Below are positions 8,187-17,736 of a stretch of DNA of 64,000 nt, piece after piece. The DNA lies in the NCBI RefSeq assembly GCF_900108945.1, contig NZ_FNYE01000009.1:172711-236710 (forward strand), read 5' to 3'. The stretch is from Paraburkholderia diazotrophica. Its GTDB lineage: Bacteria > Pseudomonadota > Gammaproteobacteria > Burkholderiales > Burkholderiaceae. Positions within the stretch are counted from its first letter, which is position 1. Each line of letters opens with the position of its first letter. Under the pieces are notes generated by a model, which saw only the letters and a program-made list of their open reading frames with translations, was not told where the DNA came from and did not search any database. Made by a program: the position numbers and the translations under genes.

Positions 8187-9353
8187 TCAGAACTTGTGGC
8201 GCAGGCCGATGCGCGTCACGAACTGCGTGTTCGCGCCCGCATTGCCGATGAACGATGACGACGAGCCGATCTCCGCCTGCACGGGCACGTTGCGCCCTGC
8301 GACGGTGTTGCTGCCCGACGCCTTCTGATAGATCGCGAGCACGTAGACATCGGTGCGCTTGGACAGTGCGTAGTCGACGGCGCTGTTGATCTGATGCCAC
8401 TTGCCTTCGAACCGGTCGTCGAGCTTCGAGAACGTATAGCCGAGCCCTGCCGAGAGCGCCGGCGTAAACGCGTACCGGCCGCCGATTTCGTAGTTGTTCA
8501 GCTTCGACGATGCGCCCGTGAGCGGCTCGAACTTCGTGTGCGTCCAGTTCGCCCACACGAGGGCAGCGGCGATCGTGTAGCGCGCGCCGACGCCGAACGT
8601 CTCCAGATCGCGCAGTCCGCCCGTGTTGATGTTTGCGATGCTCACGCTGAATGCAGGCGTTGCGCCGTTCGGATAACGGATGTTCGTATATGCCGCGCCG
8701 ATGCCGAACGGTCCCTGTGCGTAGTTGGCGCCGAAGCTGTACGCGCTCGACGAGCCTTGCGTCGTCGTCGTGCCCACGGTCGTCGTCGGCGTGCCGGCGA
8801 ACAGCGTCGAGTTCGAGAAGCCGTACATTGCGCCGAACGTCAGACCCGCGAAGTTCGCGCTGCTGAACTTGATCGAGTTGTTGATGCGGCTCGACACCAG
8901 CTGGTCGAGATCGTTGATGTGGTACGCGTAGTTGCCGGCAGGCGTCTGACTGCCCATCGTGTAGCTGCCGCCGATGTACTCCGTCGAGAACGAATACTGG
9001 CGACCGAACGACAGCGCGCCGATGCCGTCCTTCGACACGCCGACGAACGCTTGCCGGCCGAACAACGCGCCGCCCTGGCCCGACGTGCCGTCGCCGCTGC
9101 TGAAGCCGCTCTCCAACACGAACAGCGCCTTCATTCCGCCGCCCAGGTCTTCAGCGCCGCGCAGGCCCCAACGGCTGCCCGAAGCGACACCGTCGCCGTA
9201 TTTGACGACGCTGTCGTGTCCCGTCGAGGTCGCCACCTTGTTCGCATACGTGATACCCGCATCGATCAGCCCGTACAGCGCGACGCTGCTTTGCGCGTGC
9301 GCTGCCGTGGCGAAACACCCGAGGGCCGCGACGGCCAGGAGGGTCTTCTTCAT
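8187..9353 (-). CDS. Gram-negative porin (Burkholderia trimeric type)
   Basis: 388 residues. The signal peptide (MKKTLLAVAALGCFATAAHA) is followed by the canonical start QSSVALYGLIDAGITY. The L3 region, the GSRWGLRGAEDLGGGMKALFVLE motif region and the terminal RIGLRHKF with final phenylalanine fit 16-strand OmpC-like porins of Burkholderiales. It forms general diffusion channels in the outer membrane. The start at 9353 is preferred over an in-frame ATG at 9380 because the signal peptide starts there and AAGGAAG precedes it. It is divergent from the PQQ dehydrogenase operon, 750 bases away. Confidence 0.93.
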   Translation of the reverse strand: MKKTLLAVAALGCFATAAHAQSSVALYGLIDAGITYANKVATSTGHDSVVKYGDGVASGSRWGLRGAEDLGGGMKALFVLESGFSSGDGTSGQGGALFGRQAFVGVSKDGIGALSFGRQYSFSTEYIGGSYTMGSQTPAGNYAYHINDLDQLVSSRINNSIKFSSANFAGLTFGAMYGFSNSTLFAGTPTTTVGTTTTQGSSSAYSFGANYAQGPFGIGAAYTNIRYPNGATPAFSVSIANINTGGLRDLETFGVGARYTIAAALVWANWTHTKFEPLTGASSKLNNYEIGGRYAFTPALSAGLGYTFSKLDDRFEGKWHQINSAVDYALSKRTDVYVLAIYQKASGSNTVAGRNVPVQAEIGSSSSFIGNAGANTQFVTRIGLRHKF

Positions 9354-10104
9354 TCTTCTTCCTTCTTGTTGTGGACGCACGCGTCCCGACTGACGAAATA
9401 CGCGTGATGTCGGTGATGAGAATGTGCTGCCGCTTTGTTATCCGCTTCGATTGTCATATCCGCGTTGACCGCATCGACTGCATGCACGGGATCGAAACGT
9501 CGGGCCGTGCGAGGGCCTCATGCGCGCGCACGACGATTTGTCTCGATGCCTGTGTGTACCTGCTGGAGCGGCGCGCCGTGAGACCGCCGCGGGTGGGAGC
9601 GGAGGGATGAATAGAGCGCCGAACCGATCCGGGGATCTGCCCGTATGGCTATAGCGAGGCGAATATATTGGCTCGTTAGCGAGCAGTAAACGCTGACGAG
9701 CGAGCTGTAGTCTTTTGTCCACAGAGCTCGCAATGGCCTACCAAAGAACGGCTACCTGTGCCGCCGTAATTCGCTGCGCGCGCATTCAGTCGGAATCCTC
9801 ATATGTGAATCGAAGTTCTATTGCGGCGCAACGAAACGCAAGTTTCATATGCGCCTGGTAAATCCGCATCGCTTGGCCTAGGCTTAATAGAGCCGGCCTC
9901 CGGGGCGAGAAAAGGCGTCACGGTTCTCCCCCTGATTTTGCGCAGCCGACCGTTCCGACGAAGCAATCAACGCTTTTAATTTTTAAGCTTTTGTTGTTTG
10001 AAAAGGGTTGCGCGATCGTGCCTGTGCACGCCGTTTCAGGTGTGGAAGAACGACGCATTCGAGCGCCCGCAATTCTCAAGCAATAAAAAGCGGAGGAGAC
10101 GCTC
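9354..10104. other. Long divergent promoter region between porin and PQQ dehydrogenase
   Basis: About 750 bases without a supported gene. It contains small inverted repeats (GCTCG/CGAGC around 9671-9684 and GAAAC/GTTTC at 9833-9846), two TCATATG copies at 9799 and 9845, and AT-richer DNA just before the dehydrogenase gene. The length suggests complex regulation of one or both genes, or a small RNA, but nothing definite can be called. Confidence 0.45.
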
Positions 10105-11838
10105 ATGCCCACATCGCCCCGGTACTTCGCCGTCTTCGTTCCCTTGCTCGTCGCAGCGCTCGCGCCCGTTGCCTCGCATGGCGCCGACGAAGTGCAGAAC
10201 GCCGCGACCACGACCTCGGCGCCCGTGCCTTCGACGTTCCAGTCCGTCGATCAGGCGCAGCTCGACGGCGCGGCCAGCAATTCATCCGACTGGCTGCATT
10301 CGAACGGATCGTATGCGCAGACACGGTTCTATCCCGGCACGCAGATCAACAAGTCGAATGTGTCGAAGCTGAGGCCCGTCTTCATCTTCCAGACGGCTGT
10401 CAACGAGTCGATGGAAACGGCGCCGATCGTGAAAAACGGCATCATGTTCATCACGACATCGTTCAATCACGTGTACGCGCTGGATGCCGTCACGGGCAAG
10501 GAATTCTGGCACTACAAGCACAAGATGGGTTCCGTGACGACATTCTGTTGCGGGCCCAACAATCGCGGCGTGGCCATTTCCGGTGACAGGCTCTACATGG
10601 GCACGCTCGATTCCAAGCTGGTCGCGCTCGATGCGAAGACGGGCAACGTGCTGTGGCAAAGCCAGATCGCCGATCCCGATCTCGGCTATTCGGAAACGAT
10701 GGCGCCCGTCGTCGTCGACGGCAAGGTGCTGATCGGCACGAACGGCGGCGAATACGGCATTCGCGGTTTCGTGAAGGCGTTCGATGCGAACTCCGGTCAA
10801 TTGCTGTGGACGTTCTATACGATTCCGGAAAAGGGCCACGAAGGCGTATGGGCGACGAAGGACGCAACGGGGCGCGACGAGCATCGCGATATCGACGCCG
10901 AGAAGAAGCAGCTCGCGGATAAGGGCGGCGACTTCTACAAGACGCTCGGCGGCGGCGTATGGATGGCGCCTGCTATCGACCGCAAGACGCATACGATGTT
11001 CTTCGTCGTCGGCAATCCGTCGCCTGACCTGTATGGCGCGATCCGGCCGGGAGACAACCTGTATACCGATTCGCTCGTCGCGATCGATCTGGAAACGGGC
11101 CAATACAAATGGCACTTCCAGTATGTGCCGCACGACGTGTGGGACCTCGACGCCGTCAGTTCGCCGATCCTGATCGACGTGCGCGATACCAACGGCAAGA
11201 TGATTCCGGGCGTGATCCATGCGGGCAAGACGGGGCACGTGTATGTGCACGATCGCGCGACGGGGCGCCTGATCCGTTATTCGCAGGCCATGATTCCGCA
11301 GGAGAACATGTGGACGCTGCCGACGCCGCAAGGCGCGCGGATGCTGCCGGGCGCGAACGGCGGCGTCGAATGGTCGCCGATGGCGTTCGACCCGCAAACG
11401 CGTCTGGCGTACGCGGCCAACCTGCATCAGCCGATGACGTATCAGGTTGAAGAGACGCCTTATCCGGGCGGCAGCAAGCTGTGGCTCGGCGGCGCGTTCA
11501 AGGTGATTCCGTCCGAAGAGCAATGGGGCAAGCTGTCGGCCGTCAACGTCGACACGGGCAAGGTCGTGTGGGACTTCAAGACGGCGCAACCGCTGATCGG
11601 CGGCGTGCTCGCGACGGCGGGCGGTCTCGTGTTCAACGGCGAGGGCAATGGCCTGTTCCGCGCGTTCGACGCATCGACAGGCAAGAAGCTGTGGGAGTTC
11701 CAGTGCGGAGCGGGCGTGAATGCGCCGGCCGTGTCGTATAGCGTGCACGGCAAGCAGTACATTGCCGTCGCGGCGGGCGGCAATACGCAACTCGACTACA
11801 AGCGCGGCAACACCGTGCTTGTCTTCGCGCTGCCGTGA
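10105..11838 (+). CDS. PQQ-dependent alcohol dehydrogenase (methanol/ethanol family), periplasmic
   Basis: 577 residues with a Sec signal peptide (to about ASHG). It oxidises primary alcohols in the periplasm using PQQ and a metal ion, passing electrons to cytochrome c. Visible features: the vicinal disulfide Cys148-Cys149 in FCCGPNN; Glu216 in GGEYGIRG, Trp286 in GGGVWMAP and Asn304 in VGNPSPD at PQQ/metal positions; catalytic Asp347 in PHDVWDLD; eight-bladed propeller tryptophan motifs. Asp349, two residues after the catalytic Asp, is the residue linked to lanthanide use in XoxF/PedH-type enzymes, although PQQ glucose dehydrogenases also have WDxD. A strong GGAGGAG site precedes the ATG. 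It is translationally coupled to the cytochrome gene. Confidence 0.92.
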   Translation: MPTSPRYFAVFVPLLVAALAPVASHGADEVQNAATTTSAPVPSTFQSVDQAQLDGAASNSSDWLHSNGSYAQTRFYPGTQINKSNVSKLRPVFIFQTAVNESMETAPIVKNGIMFITTSFNHVYALDAVTGKEFWHYKHKMGSVTTFCCGPNNRGVAISGDRLYMGTLDSKLVALDAKTGNVLWQSQIADPDLGYSETMAPVVVDGKVLIGTNGGEYGIRGFVKAFDANSGQLLWTFYTIPEKGHEGVWATKDATGRDEHRDIDAEKKQLADKGGDFYKTLGGGVWMAPAIDRKTHTMFFVVGNPSPDLYGAIRPGDNLYTDSLVAIDLETGQYKWHFQYVPHDVWDLDAVSSPILIDVRDTNGKMIPGVIHAGKTGHVYVHDRATGRLIRYSQAMIPQENMWTLPTPQGARMLPGANGGVEWSPMAFDPQTRLAYAANLHQPMTYQVEETPYPGGSKLWLGGAFKVIPSEEQWGKLSAVNVDTGKVVWDFKTAQPLIGGVLATAGGLVFNGEGNGLFRAFDASTGKKLWEFQCGAGVNAPAVSYSVHGKQYIAVAAGGNTQLDYKRGNTVLVFALP

Positions 11839-12467
11839 TGAGGGGCGCGCGGGAGGTTCCGTTCGCGCGGCGCGGCGGGTGCCTGGCGCGTCGCGCGTGC
11901 GCCGTCCTGTTTGGCGTGAGCGGCATGCTGTGGCCGCTCACCGATGCGCATGCGGATGCCGAAGCCGGCAAGACGAAGGCGCAAACGTGCGTGGCGTGTC
12001 ATGGGCCGATGGGCAATTCGACCGACCCGCAGTATCCCGTTCTCGCGGGGCAGACCGCGCGATACATGTACCTCCAGCTTAAGGACTTCAAGGACGGACG
12101 CCGCAAGGACCCGCGCATGTCGCCGATGGCCGCGAACCTGTCGCGCGACGATATGCAGGATCTCGCCGACTATTTCGCCGCGCAAAAGCCCGCGCCGATC
12201 GCGTTCAAGGCGGATGGCGCGGCCGTTGCGGCAGGGTCGAAGAAGTCGGCCGAGGTACTCTGCACGATGTGCCATCTGGGTGGCTTCTCCGGACAGAACG
12301 AGATACCGCGCGTCGCGGGTCAGCAGTATCAGTACATCGTCAAGCAGTTGCAGGACTTTCGCTCGCACACCCGCACCAATGACGCGGGCAATATGGCGAG
12401 CGTCACGCGCAATCTGACCGACGACGATATCCGTAACCTCGCCAGTTACATTGCGAATCTGCAGTAG
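11838..12467 (+). CDS. Dihaem c-type cytochrome (cytochrome c4-like)
   Basis: 209 residues: a signal peptide (to about DAHA) and two haem c domains with CVACH at 51-55 and CTMCH at 142-146. The flanking patterns (GPMGNSTDPQYPVLAGQ, LQLKDFKDGRR, MSPMAANLS, DLADYFAAQ) are typical of cytochrome c4/c553. It should be the periplasmic electron acceptor for the PQQ dehydrogenase. The ATG overlaps the dehydrogenase stop codon (TGATG), indicating translational coupling; an in-frame GTG three bases upstream is an alternative start. Confidence 0.92.
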   Translation: MRGAREVPFARRGGCLARRACAVLFGVSGMLWPLTDAHADAEAGKTKAQTCVACHGPMGNSTDPQYPVLAGQTARYMYLQLKDFKDGRRKDPRMSPMAANLSRDDMQDLADYFAAQKPAPIAFKADGAAVAAGSKKSAEVLCTMCHLGGFSGQNEIPRVAGQQYQYIVKQLQDFRSHTRTNDAGNMASVTRNLTDDDIRNLASYIANLQ

Positions 12468-12482
12468 CGCAACGGAGGCGAA

Positions 12483-13148
12483 ATGAAACAGACGGTCGGA
12501 TATGTTGCACGTGCATTGCTCGTGTCGTGCGCGTTGGCATCGGCGCTGCCTTTGCCGGCGCTCGCTCAGGACCAGGGCGAAACGAACCGCCAGCTGCTTG
12601 CTGCCGCGAAAGACGGCGACCGCGCGAGCGTCGATGCGGCGCTCGGACGCGGCGCATCCGTCGATGCGGAAAACCGGATCGGCGACACGGCTCTGATCAC
12701 TGCGTGCAAGAAGGGCGACGTCGCCATCGTGCGCACATTGATCGAACATGGCGCGAACGTGAAGCATGCAGACGCACCGGGCATCACGGCTTTGATGGCG
12801 GCCGCGTATGGCGGTTATGACGAGATCGTCGCGTTGCTGCTTGCGCACGGCGCCGATCCGATGGCGACGGACCGCGTCGGCAAGACCGCGATGGAATACG
12901 CAGCCGGCCAGGGACAGACACAGGTAGTGAAGCAGTTGCTCGACGCCGGCATCGACGTGAACCGGCAGTACAAGAACGAACTCACCGCGTTGATGTGGGC
13001 CGCCGGCTATGACCGCGCCGACACCGTGAAGCTGCTGCTCGCGCGCGGCGCGAATGTATCGCTCAAGGATAATCGCGGAATGACGGCAATGGACATTGCC
13101 GCGCAGACGAAGTCGAATCAGGTCGCGGGCTTGTTGTCCGTGCACTAG
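12483..13148 (+). CDS. Secreted ankyrin-repeat protein in the PQQ dehydrogenase operon
   Basis: 221 residues. A signal peptide (to ALAQDQG) is followed by about five ankyrin repeats with the usual GDTALITACKKGDVAIVRTLIEHGANV pattern spread over residues 40-215. Ankyrin repeats mediate protein contacts; in the periplasm this could be a chaperone or a stabilising partner, as proposed for ankyrin proteins beside catalase and other redox enzymes (inference). It is 15 bases after the cytochrome gene, with GGAGG before the ATG, so it is very likely the third gene of the operon. Confidence 0.88.
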   Translation: MKQTVGYVARALLVSCALASALPLPALAQDQGETNRQLLAAAKDGDRASVDAALGRGASVDAENRIGDTALITACKKGDVAIVRTLIEHGANVKHADAPGITALMAAAYGGYDEIVALLLAHGADPMATDRVGKTAMEYAAGQGQTQVVKQLLDAGIDVNRQYKNELTALMWAAGYDRADTVKLLLARGANVSLKDNRGMTAMDIAAQTKSNQVAGLLSVH

Positions 13149-13198
13149 TCGTCGTGCAGTTGTCGTGGCTGTCGTGCTGCCAGGCGCACTCGACGGTG

Positions 13199-13486
13199 CT
13201 AACGCGCGCCCTTATCCGCTTTCAACGCGCCTCGCACGAAGCCACGCACGGCGGTCAGAATCTTTCGCGCTTCAGCGGGGTCTTCAGTGGCGCGCGCAAG
13301 AACCATCCCACCGATCATCGCCGCCAGTGCGCCCGTCGCCTCGCGCGATCGCTCGCTGCGCTGTTCCGCGCGGCTGCGCTGCCCGAGCCAGCGCAAATAG
13401 GCTCGCACGTTGTCGCTACACGCGATGCGCGCAAGGTCGTCAGCGCGCGCAAGCTCCGTACCGCATGCAGCATCTCGATACGCGTC
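13199..13486 (-). pseudogene. C-terminal remnant of a TetR-family regulator
   Basis: A minus-strand frame of about 96 codons matches the ligand-domain end of AcrR/TetR regulators: ELARADDLAR, then REATGALAAMIGGMVLARAT, EDPAEARKIL and a final helix, ending in a TAG stop at 13199. The DNA-binding N-terminus is absent: the frame runs straight into the end of the histone-deacetylase-like gene at 13485, which is intact. It therefore looks like a regulator decapitated by a rearrangement. No ribosome binding site or natural start was found. Confidence 0.65.
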
Positions 13487-14420
13487 AAAGACCCAGCAGT
13501 GCGCGCACATGCGCGCGCGTGCCGCCCGCAAGTCCCTCTGTGCTGTACCCGCCTTCGAGTATCGACACGATGCGCCCGTCGCATGTTTCGTCGGCGATGC
13601 GCGTCAGCTCGCGGGTGATCCAGTGAAAGTCGCCATCGTCGAGACGTAATGCGGCAAGCGGATCGAGCCGATGTGCGTCGAAGCCGGCGGAGATGATGAT
13701 CAGTTCGGGCTCGAAGTGACGTATGGCCGGCAACATTTCGGCTTCGATGCGTGTACGAAACAACGCGGAATCGCAACCGGGAGGCAGCGGCACATTGACG
13801 ATGTTATGGCTCACGCCCGTTTCGGCCGCCGCGCCCGTGCCGGGATAGAGCGGCGACTGATGGCTCGATGCATAGAAGAGTTCGGGTCGGCTGTAGAACG
13901 CGGCCTGCGTGCCATTGCCGTGATGGACGTCGAAGTCGACAACCGCGACGCGCTCGAGCTTGTGCACGTCATAAGCGTATGCAGCCGCAATTGCAGCCTG
14001 ATTGAAGATGCAAAAACCCATCGCTCTTGACGGTTCTGCGTGATGTCCGCAAGGACGCGTCGCGCAGAACACGTTGCGCGCTTCTCCGCCGAGCACGGCA
14101 TCGACGCCCGCGCATGCCGCACCCACACAGCGCATCACGGCTTCCCACGAACCCGGCGACATCACGGTATCGCCGCCATCGAGCGGCATGTAGCCGTGTG
14201 TCGGCGCGATGTCCGCAACTTCGTCGATGAAGTCCTGCTCGTGGATGAGTCGCACCTGTTCGAGCGTGCCCATCGGCGCGTCGCGCCATTCGAGCGCGGC
14301 GAACTCGGGCGCGCGCAACGTATTCAGGACCGTCTTCAGACGTTCCGGCGACTCCGGATGATGCGGACCCGGCTGATGGTTCAGGCAGGCGGAATGCGTG
14401 TAGACGAGGGTCGAAGGCAT
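13485..14420 (-). CDS. Histone deacetylase-family (acetylpolyamine/acyl-amide) amidohydrolase
   Basis: 311 residues, class II HDAC-like arginase-fold enzyme. Metal and catalytic motifs are intact: GHHAEPSRAMGFC (paired His), DFDVHHGNGTQ (Asp/His zinc ligands) and SAGFDAHRLDPL (second Asp ligand), plus LEGGYS near the end with the catalytic-site glycines. Bacterial members deacetylate acetylpolyamines or other acyl amides in the cytoplasm; the exact substrate is unknown. It stands alone, with a TetR remnant directly downstream. The start codon is the ATG at 14420. Confidence 0.9.
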   Translation of the reverse strand: MPSTLVYTHSACLNHQPGPHHPESPERLKTVLNTLRAPEFAALEWRDAPMGTLEQVRLIHEQDFIDEVADIAPTHGYMPLDGGDTVMSPGSWEAVMRCVGAACAGVDAVLGGEARNVFCATRPCGHHAEPSRAMGFCIFNQAAIAAAYAYDVHKLERVAVVDFDVHHGNGTQAAFYSRPELFYASSHQSPLYPGTGAAAETGVSHNIVNVPLPPGCDSALFRTRIEAEMLPAIRHFEPELIIISAGFDAHRLDPLAALRLDDGDFHWITRELTRIADETCDGRIVSILEGGYSTEGLAGGTRAHVRALLGL

Positions 14421-14706
14421 AGGTGCTGATGCTCGGCAGGACGGGCATCGTCTCCTTTTGATTGGTGTTTTCGCGTGGACAGAGCTGGCGTTTCGAGTCT
14501 CGCCGGCTCTTTATGGTTCGGTAGGGGTTCGCTAAGTGTAAGGTCGCGTCTGTCGCGCGAAACAATAAAAGAAACTTTGGCAGGTTATAGACTTTCGTTT
14601 ATGGCGCAAGACCGGCTGTTCTTCCATTCGCGGCTGACCCGGCAAACAATTGCACTTGTAACCGTGCTCTATAACGGTTCTATGCGAATGCAAATCAGGA
14701 GGCGTC

Positions 14707-15141
14707 GTGTCGATTGATGTGGAGAGCTTCACTCCATTCTTTTCTCTTGCGGGCGGTATCGTCATCGGCATGGCGGCGGCCGTGCTAGTGCTTTTCAACG
14801 GACGAATCGCCGGTATCAGCGGCATTCTCGGCGGCCTGCTGGGCGCGTCGCGCGACGATTCAGGCTGGCGCGCGGCGTTTATCGCGGGACTCATCGGCGC
14901 GCCCATTCTGGCGAGCGCGCTGGGCCAGCCGATATCGCCTGACATCCAGGCAGGATGGGGCGAAATCATCGTCGCCGGCTTTCTCGTGGGCGTCGGCACG
15001 CGCTACGCGAGCGGCTGCACGAGCGGTCACGGCGTCTGTGGCATTTCGCGCGGATCGATCCGCTCGCTGGCCGCGACGGCGACGTTCATGGCGACGGGCT
15101 TCGTGACGGTGTTCGTGCTGCGGCATCTGGTGGGAGGCTGA
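14707..15141 (+). CDS. YeeE/YedE-family sulfur transporter, N-terminal half protein
   Basis: 144 residues, about four transmembrane helices. The YeeE/YedE (DUF395) signature is clear: NGRIAGISGILGG, then GTRYASGCTSGHGVCGISRGS with two cysteines in the conserved SGCTSGHG loop. These proteins import thiosulfate or related sulfur compounds (known for YeeE). Here the family is split into two half-size genes, a common arrangement next to sulfide/sulfur oxidation genes. GTG start at 14707 with AGGAGG just before it. The partner gene begins two bases after the stop. Confidence 0.9.
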   Translation: MSIDVESFTPFFSLAGGIVIGMAAAVLVLFNGRIAGISGILGGLLGASRDDSGWRAAFIAGLIGAPILASALGQPISPDIQAGWGEIIVAGFLVGVGTRYASGCTSGHGVCGISRGSIRSLAATATFMATGFVTVFVLRHLVGG

Positions 15142-15142
15142 G

Positions 15143-15574
15143 TTGAACGTGCTGACTGCGTTAGTGGCCGGGCTGCTGTTCGGTATCGGCCTGATGGTGT
15201 CGGGCATGGCCGATCCGGCAAAAGTACTCGGCTTTCTCGACATCGCGGGACGATGGGACCCGTCGCTTGCATTCGTGATGATTGGTGCAATCGGTATCGC
15301 GTCGGTTGCTTTTCTGCTCGCAAAACGCCGTGCAAAATCGCTGCTGGGGCTGCCGATGCAAATACCCGCTAGCACTAGCGTAACGACAAGGCTTATTCTC
15401 GGAAGCGCGGCTTTTGGCGTGGGCTGGGGCATCGCCGGATTCTGTCCGGGGCCGGCGCTGGTCGCGCTCGGCGCCGGATATCCGAAGGCTTGGGGTTTCG
15501 TCGCCGCGATGCTGGGCGGAATGGCCGTGTTCGAACTGATCGAGCGATTGCAACGCCGCCGGCAGCATGCATGA
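15143..15574 (+). CDS. YeeE/YedE-family sulfur transporter, C-terminal half protein
   Basis: 143 residues, about four transmembrane helices. Conserved motifs are FGIGLMVSGMADPAKVLGFLD and GWGIAGFCPGPALVALG, with the cysteine of the FCPGPA loop that handles the sulfur atom in YeeE. It starts with TTG at 15143, two bases after the previous stop, so translation is coupled. It should form one channel with the upstream half. No dioxygenase or ArsR-type regulator, the usual companions, is present on either side. Confidence 0.9.
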   Translation: MNVLTALVAGLLFGIGLMVSGMADPAKVLGFLDIAGRWDPSLAFVMIGAIGIASVAFLLAKRRAKSLLGLPMQIPASTSVTTRLILGSAAFGVGWGIAGFCPGPALVALGAGYPKAWGFVAAMLGGMAVFELIERLQRRRQHA

Positions 15575-15699
15575 ACGGGTTGTTGTGAGCTTCGACCAAA
15601 TCGAAGAGTGAGAGCACTCGCTTTATTCCAGTCCATTTCGCGCGGCTCCGTCTATAAAGCTAAAGCGGGGCTCTGCAAATTTGACTCAAGAGGTGCGCG

Positions 15700-17511
15700 A
15701 TGAGTCGAATGACCAGCAATTCGAGCGGCGCCGACGTCGGCTCGCTCAATCGATTGCTGCGGCGCATGCCGGGGATTGCGACGCTGCGGTCTTATCAGCG
15801 TGCCTGGTTTTCACACGACGTCGTTGCGGGCCTGGTGCTCACGACAGTGCTCGTCCCCGCGGGGTTGGGCTACGCGGAGGCGGCACGCCTGCCCGCTATT
15901 TCCGGGCTATACGCAACCGTGGCTGGAATCGTCGCGTACGCACTGTTCGGGCCGAGCCGCATTCTGGTGCTCGGCCCCGACTCGGCATTGGCTGCGCTGA
16001 TCGCATCGATCGTGTTGCCGCTGGCCGGTGCGCACACCGAGCGCCTGCTGGTGCTGGCCAGCATGCTCGCGATTCTGTCGGGCGTGTTTTGCATCGCCGT
16101 GGGCGTGTGCCGTCTCGGCTTCGTCACGGATCTGCTCTCGAGGCCGATTCGTCAGGGCTATCTGAACGGCGTCGCGCTCACCGTCATCATCAGCCAGACG
16201 CCCAAGCTGCTTGGCTTCGATGTCGCGGGCAGCAATCTGGTGCAAGAAGCCGCTGGTCTCGTTCACGGCGTGTTCAATGGGCAGTTGAACAGCGTGACCT
16301 GCCTGATCGGCGTTGCGTGCCTGCTGGTGATTTTCGGGTTCAAGCGCTGGCTGCCGGTCGTCCCGGGGATACTTGTCGCCGTCGTCGGTGCGACATTGGC
16401 CGTTGCGCTGTTCGATCTCGACCGGCGAGCGGGTGTGGCCGTCGTCGGCAATGTTCCGCAAGGATTGCCGTTGCCGTCCGTTCCGCTGGTCTCGCTCGAT
16501 GAAATCGTGGCGTTGCTGCCCGGCGCAATCGCGATCGCGCTTATTTCGCTGGCGGATATCGCGGTGCTTTCGCGCGTATTCGCCGAACGCCACCACGAAA
16601 GCGTCGACCGTGATCAGGAACTGGTCGCGCTCGGTGCGGCCAATATCGTCACGGGGCTTTTTCAGGGCTTTCCCGTGACGAGCAGTGCGTCGCGAACGCC
16701 CGTCGCCGAATCGGCGGGCGCGAAGACGCAGATAACGGGCATCGTCGCGGCGCTGTGCGTGTCGGCGTTGCTGATCTTCGCGCCGACGCTGTTGCGCACG
16801 TTGCCCGCCGCCGCGCTCGGCGCAGTGGTCGTCGCGGCGGGTCTCGCGCTCTTCGAGGTACGTGATGTGATTCGTCTGCGGCGATTGCGTCGAAGCGAGT
16901 TCGTGCAATCGATCGCGTGCTTTGCGGGCGTCGCGCTGATCGGTCCCATTCAAGGCATCTTCATCGCAGTGGGGCTCGCGTTGATGGCATTCGTGTGGCG
17001 CGCATGGCGCCCTTACGATGCCGTGCTCGGACGCGTGGATGGACGCAAGGGCTATCACGACATTTCGCGGCATCCCGAAGCGCGAACGATCCCCGGGCTA
17101 GTACTTTTTCGTTGGGACGCGCCTTTGTTTTTCGCCAATGCGGAGATCTTTCGCGAGCATGTGCAGCGCGCGATTGCGTCGACAATGACGCCCGCGCAAT
17201 GGGTTGTGGTCGCCGCAGAGCCGATTACGGACATCGACATCACGGCCGCTGAAGCACTCGCCGACTTGCGTGCGCGCTTGCGCGAACGGCAAATCGAACT
17301 CTGCTTTGCGGAGATGAAAGGCCCCGTCAAGGACATGCTGCGGCAGTACGAGATGTTCGACAGATTGGGCGGGGAGACCTTCTTTCCCACGCTCGGCGTT
17401 GCCGTGGACAAGTATCTGGAGCATCACGACGTCGACTGGCACGACTGGGACGACGATGGCGCAGAGCCCAGGCAAGGAACGGCAGACGATAAAAAAACCT
17501 CGGCGCCATAA
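15700..17511 (+). CDS. SulP-family inorganic anion transporter with STAS domain
   Basis: 603 residues. Residues about 25-440 hold the SLC26/SulP membrane domain (VVAGLVLTTVLVPAGLGYAEAA, GLYATVAGIVAYALFGPSRIL, FPVTSSASRTPVAESAGAKTQ). Residues about 460-570 form a STAS domain (PGLVLFRWDAPLFFANAEIFREH, DITAAEALADL). It is likely an inner-membrane sulfate or bicarbonate symporter; position between YeeE/YedE and sulfite reductase genes favours sulfate (inference). AGAGGTG precedes the ATG. The C-terminus is an acidic tail. A hairpin overlaps the stop codon. Confidence 0.9.
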   Translation: MSRMTSNSSGADVGSLNRLLRRMPGIATLRSYQRAWFSHDVVAGLVLTTVLVPAGLGYAEAARLPAISGLYATVAGIVAYALFGPSRILVLGPDSALAALIASIVLPLAGAHTERLLVLASMLAILSGVFCIAVGVCRLGFVTDLLSRPIRQGYLNGVALTVIISQTPKLLGFDVAGSNLVQEAAGLVHGVFNGQLNSVTCLIGVACLLVIFGFKRWLPVVPGILVAVVGATLAVALFDLDRRAGVAVVGNVPQGLPLPSVPLVSLDEIVALLPGAIAIALISLADIAVLSRVFAERHHESVDRDQELVALGAANIVTGLFQGFPVTSSASRTPVAESAGAKTQITGIVAALCVSALLIFAPTLLRTLPAAALGAVVVAAGLALFEVRDVIRLRRLRRSEFVQSIACFAGVALIGPIQGIFIAVGLALMAFVWRAWRPYDAVLGRVDGRKGYHDISRHPEARTIPGLVLFRWDAPLFFANAEIFREHVQRAIASTMTPAQWVVVAAEPITDIDITAAEALADLRARLRERQIELCFAEMKGPVKDMLRQYEMFDRLGGETFFPTLGVAVDKYLEHHDVDWHDWDDDGAEPRQGTADDKKTSAP

Positions 17512-17523
17512 GGTGCCGAGGTT
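17491..17523 (-). terminator. Terminator hairpin overlapping the SulP stop codon
   Basis: AACCTCGGCGCC pairs with GGTGCCGAGGTT (12 bp, one G-U) around a four-base loop. On the minus strand the stem is followed by seven T residues, a strong rho-independent terminator for transcription coming from the MocR remnant side; on the plus strand the T-tract is weak. Confidence 0.8.
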
Positions 17524-17736
17524 TAGTGCCTGCCACGCTCGATATGTTACATAGCTGCAAGCTCTGCGGGTTGAAGGGCGTGGGCCGCGGGCACTCGCGC
17601 AGTGATCCCGGCGCGCTTCGAACGATAAAAGGAGTAAGGAAGTGTTCGGAGCAGCGTTGACGGAATTATTCGCGTGCGCCGGACTTTAGTATAGAAGCAG
17701 TTCTCTTCAATTCGATCGCAGCAGTTCTTTCTAACG

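Noticed and set aside
11143..11151. Calling the PQQ enzyme lanthanide-dependent on WDLD alone
   Set aside because: PQQ glucose dehydrogenases also have WDxD, so the motif needs alignment to known enzymes.
10282..11790. A 502-codon minus-strand frame over the PQQ dehydrogenase
   Set aside because: Antisense shadow; the plus strand has all PQQ enzyme motifs.
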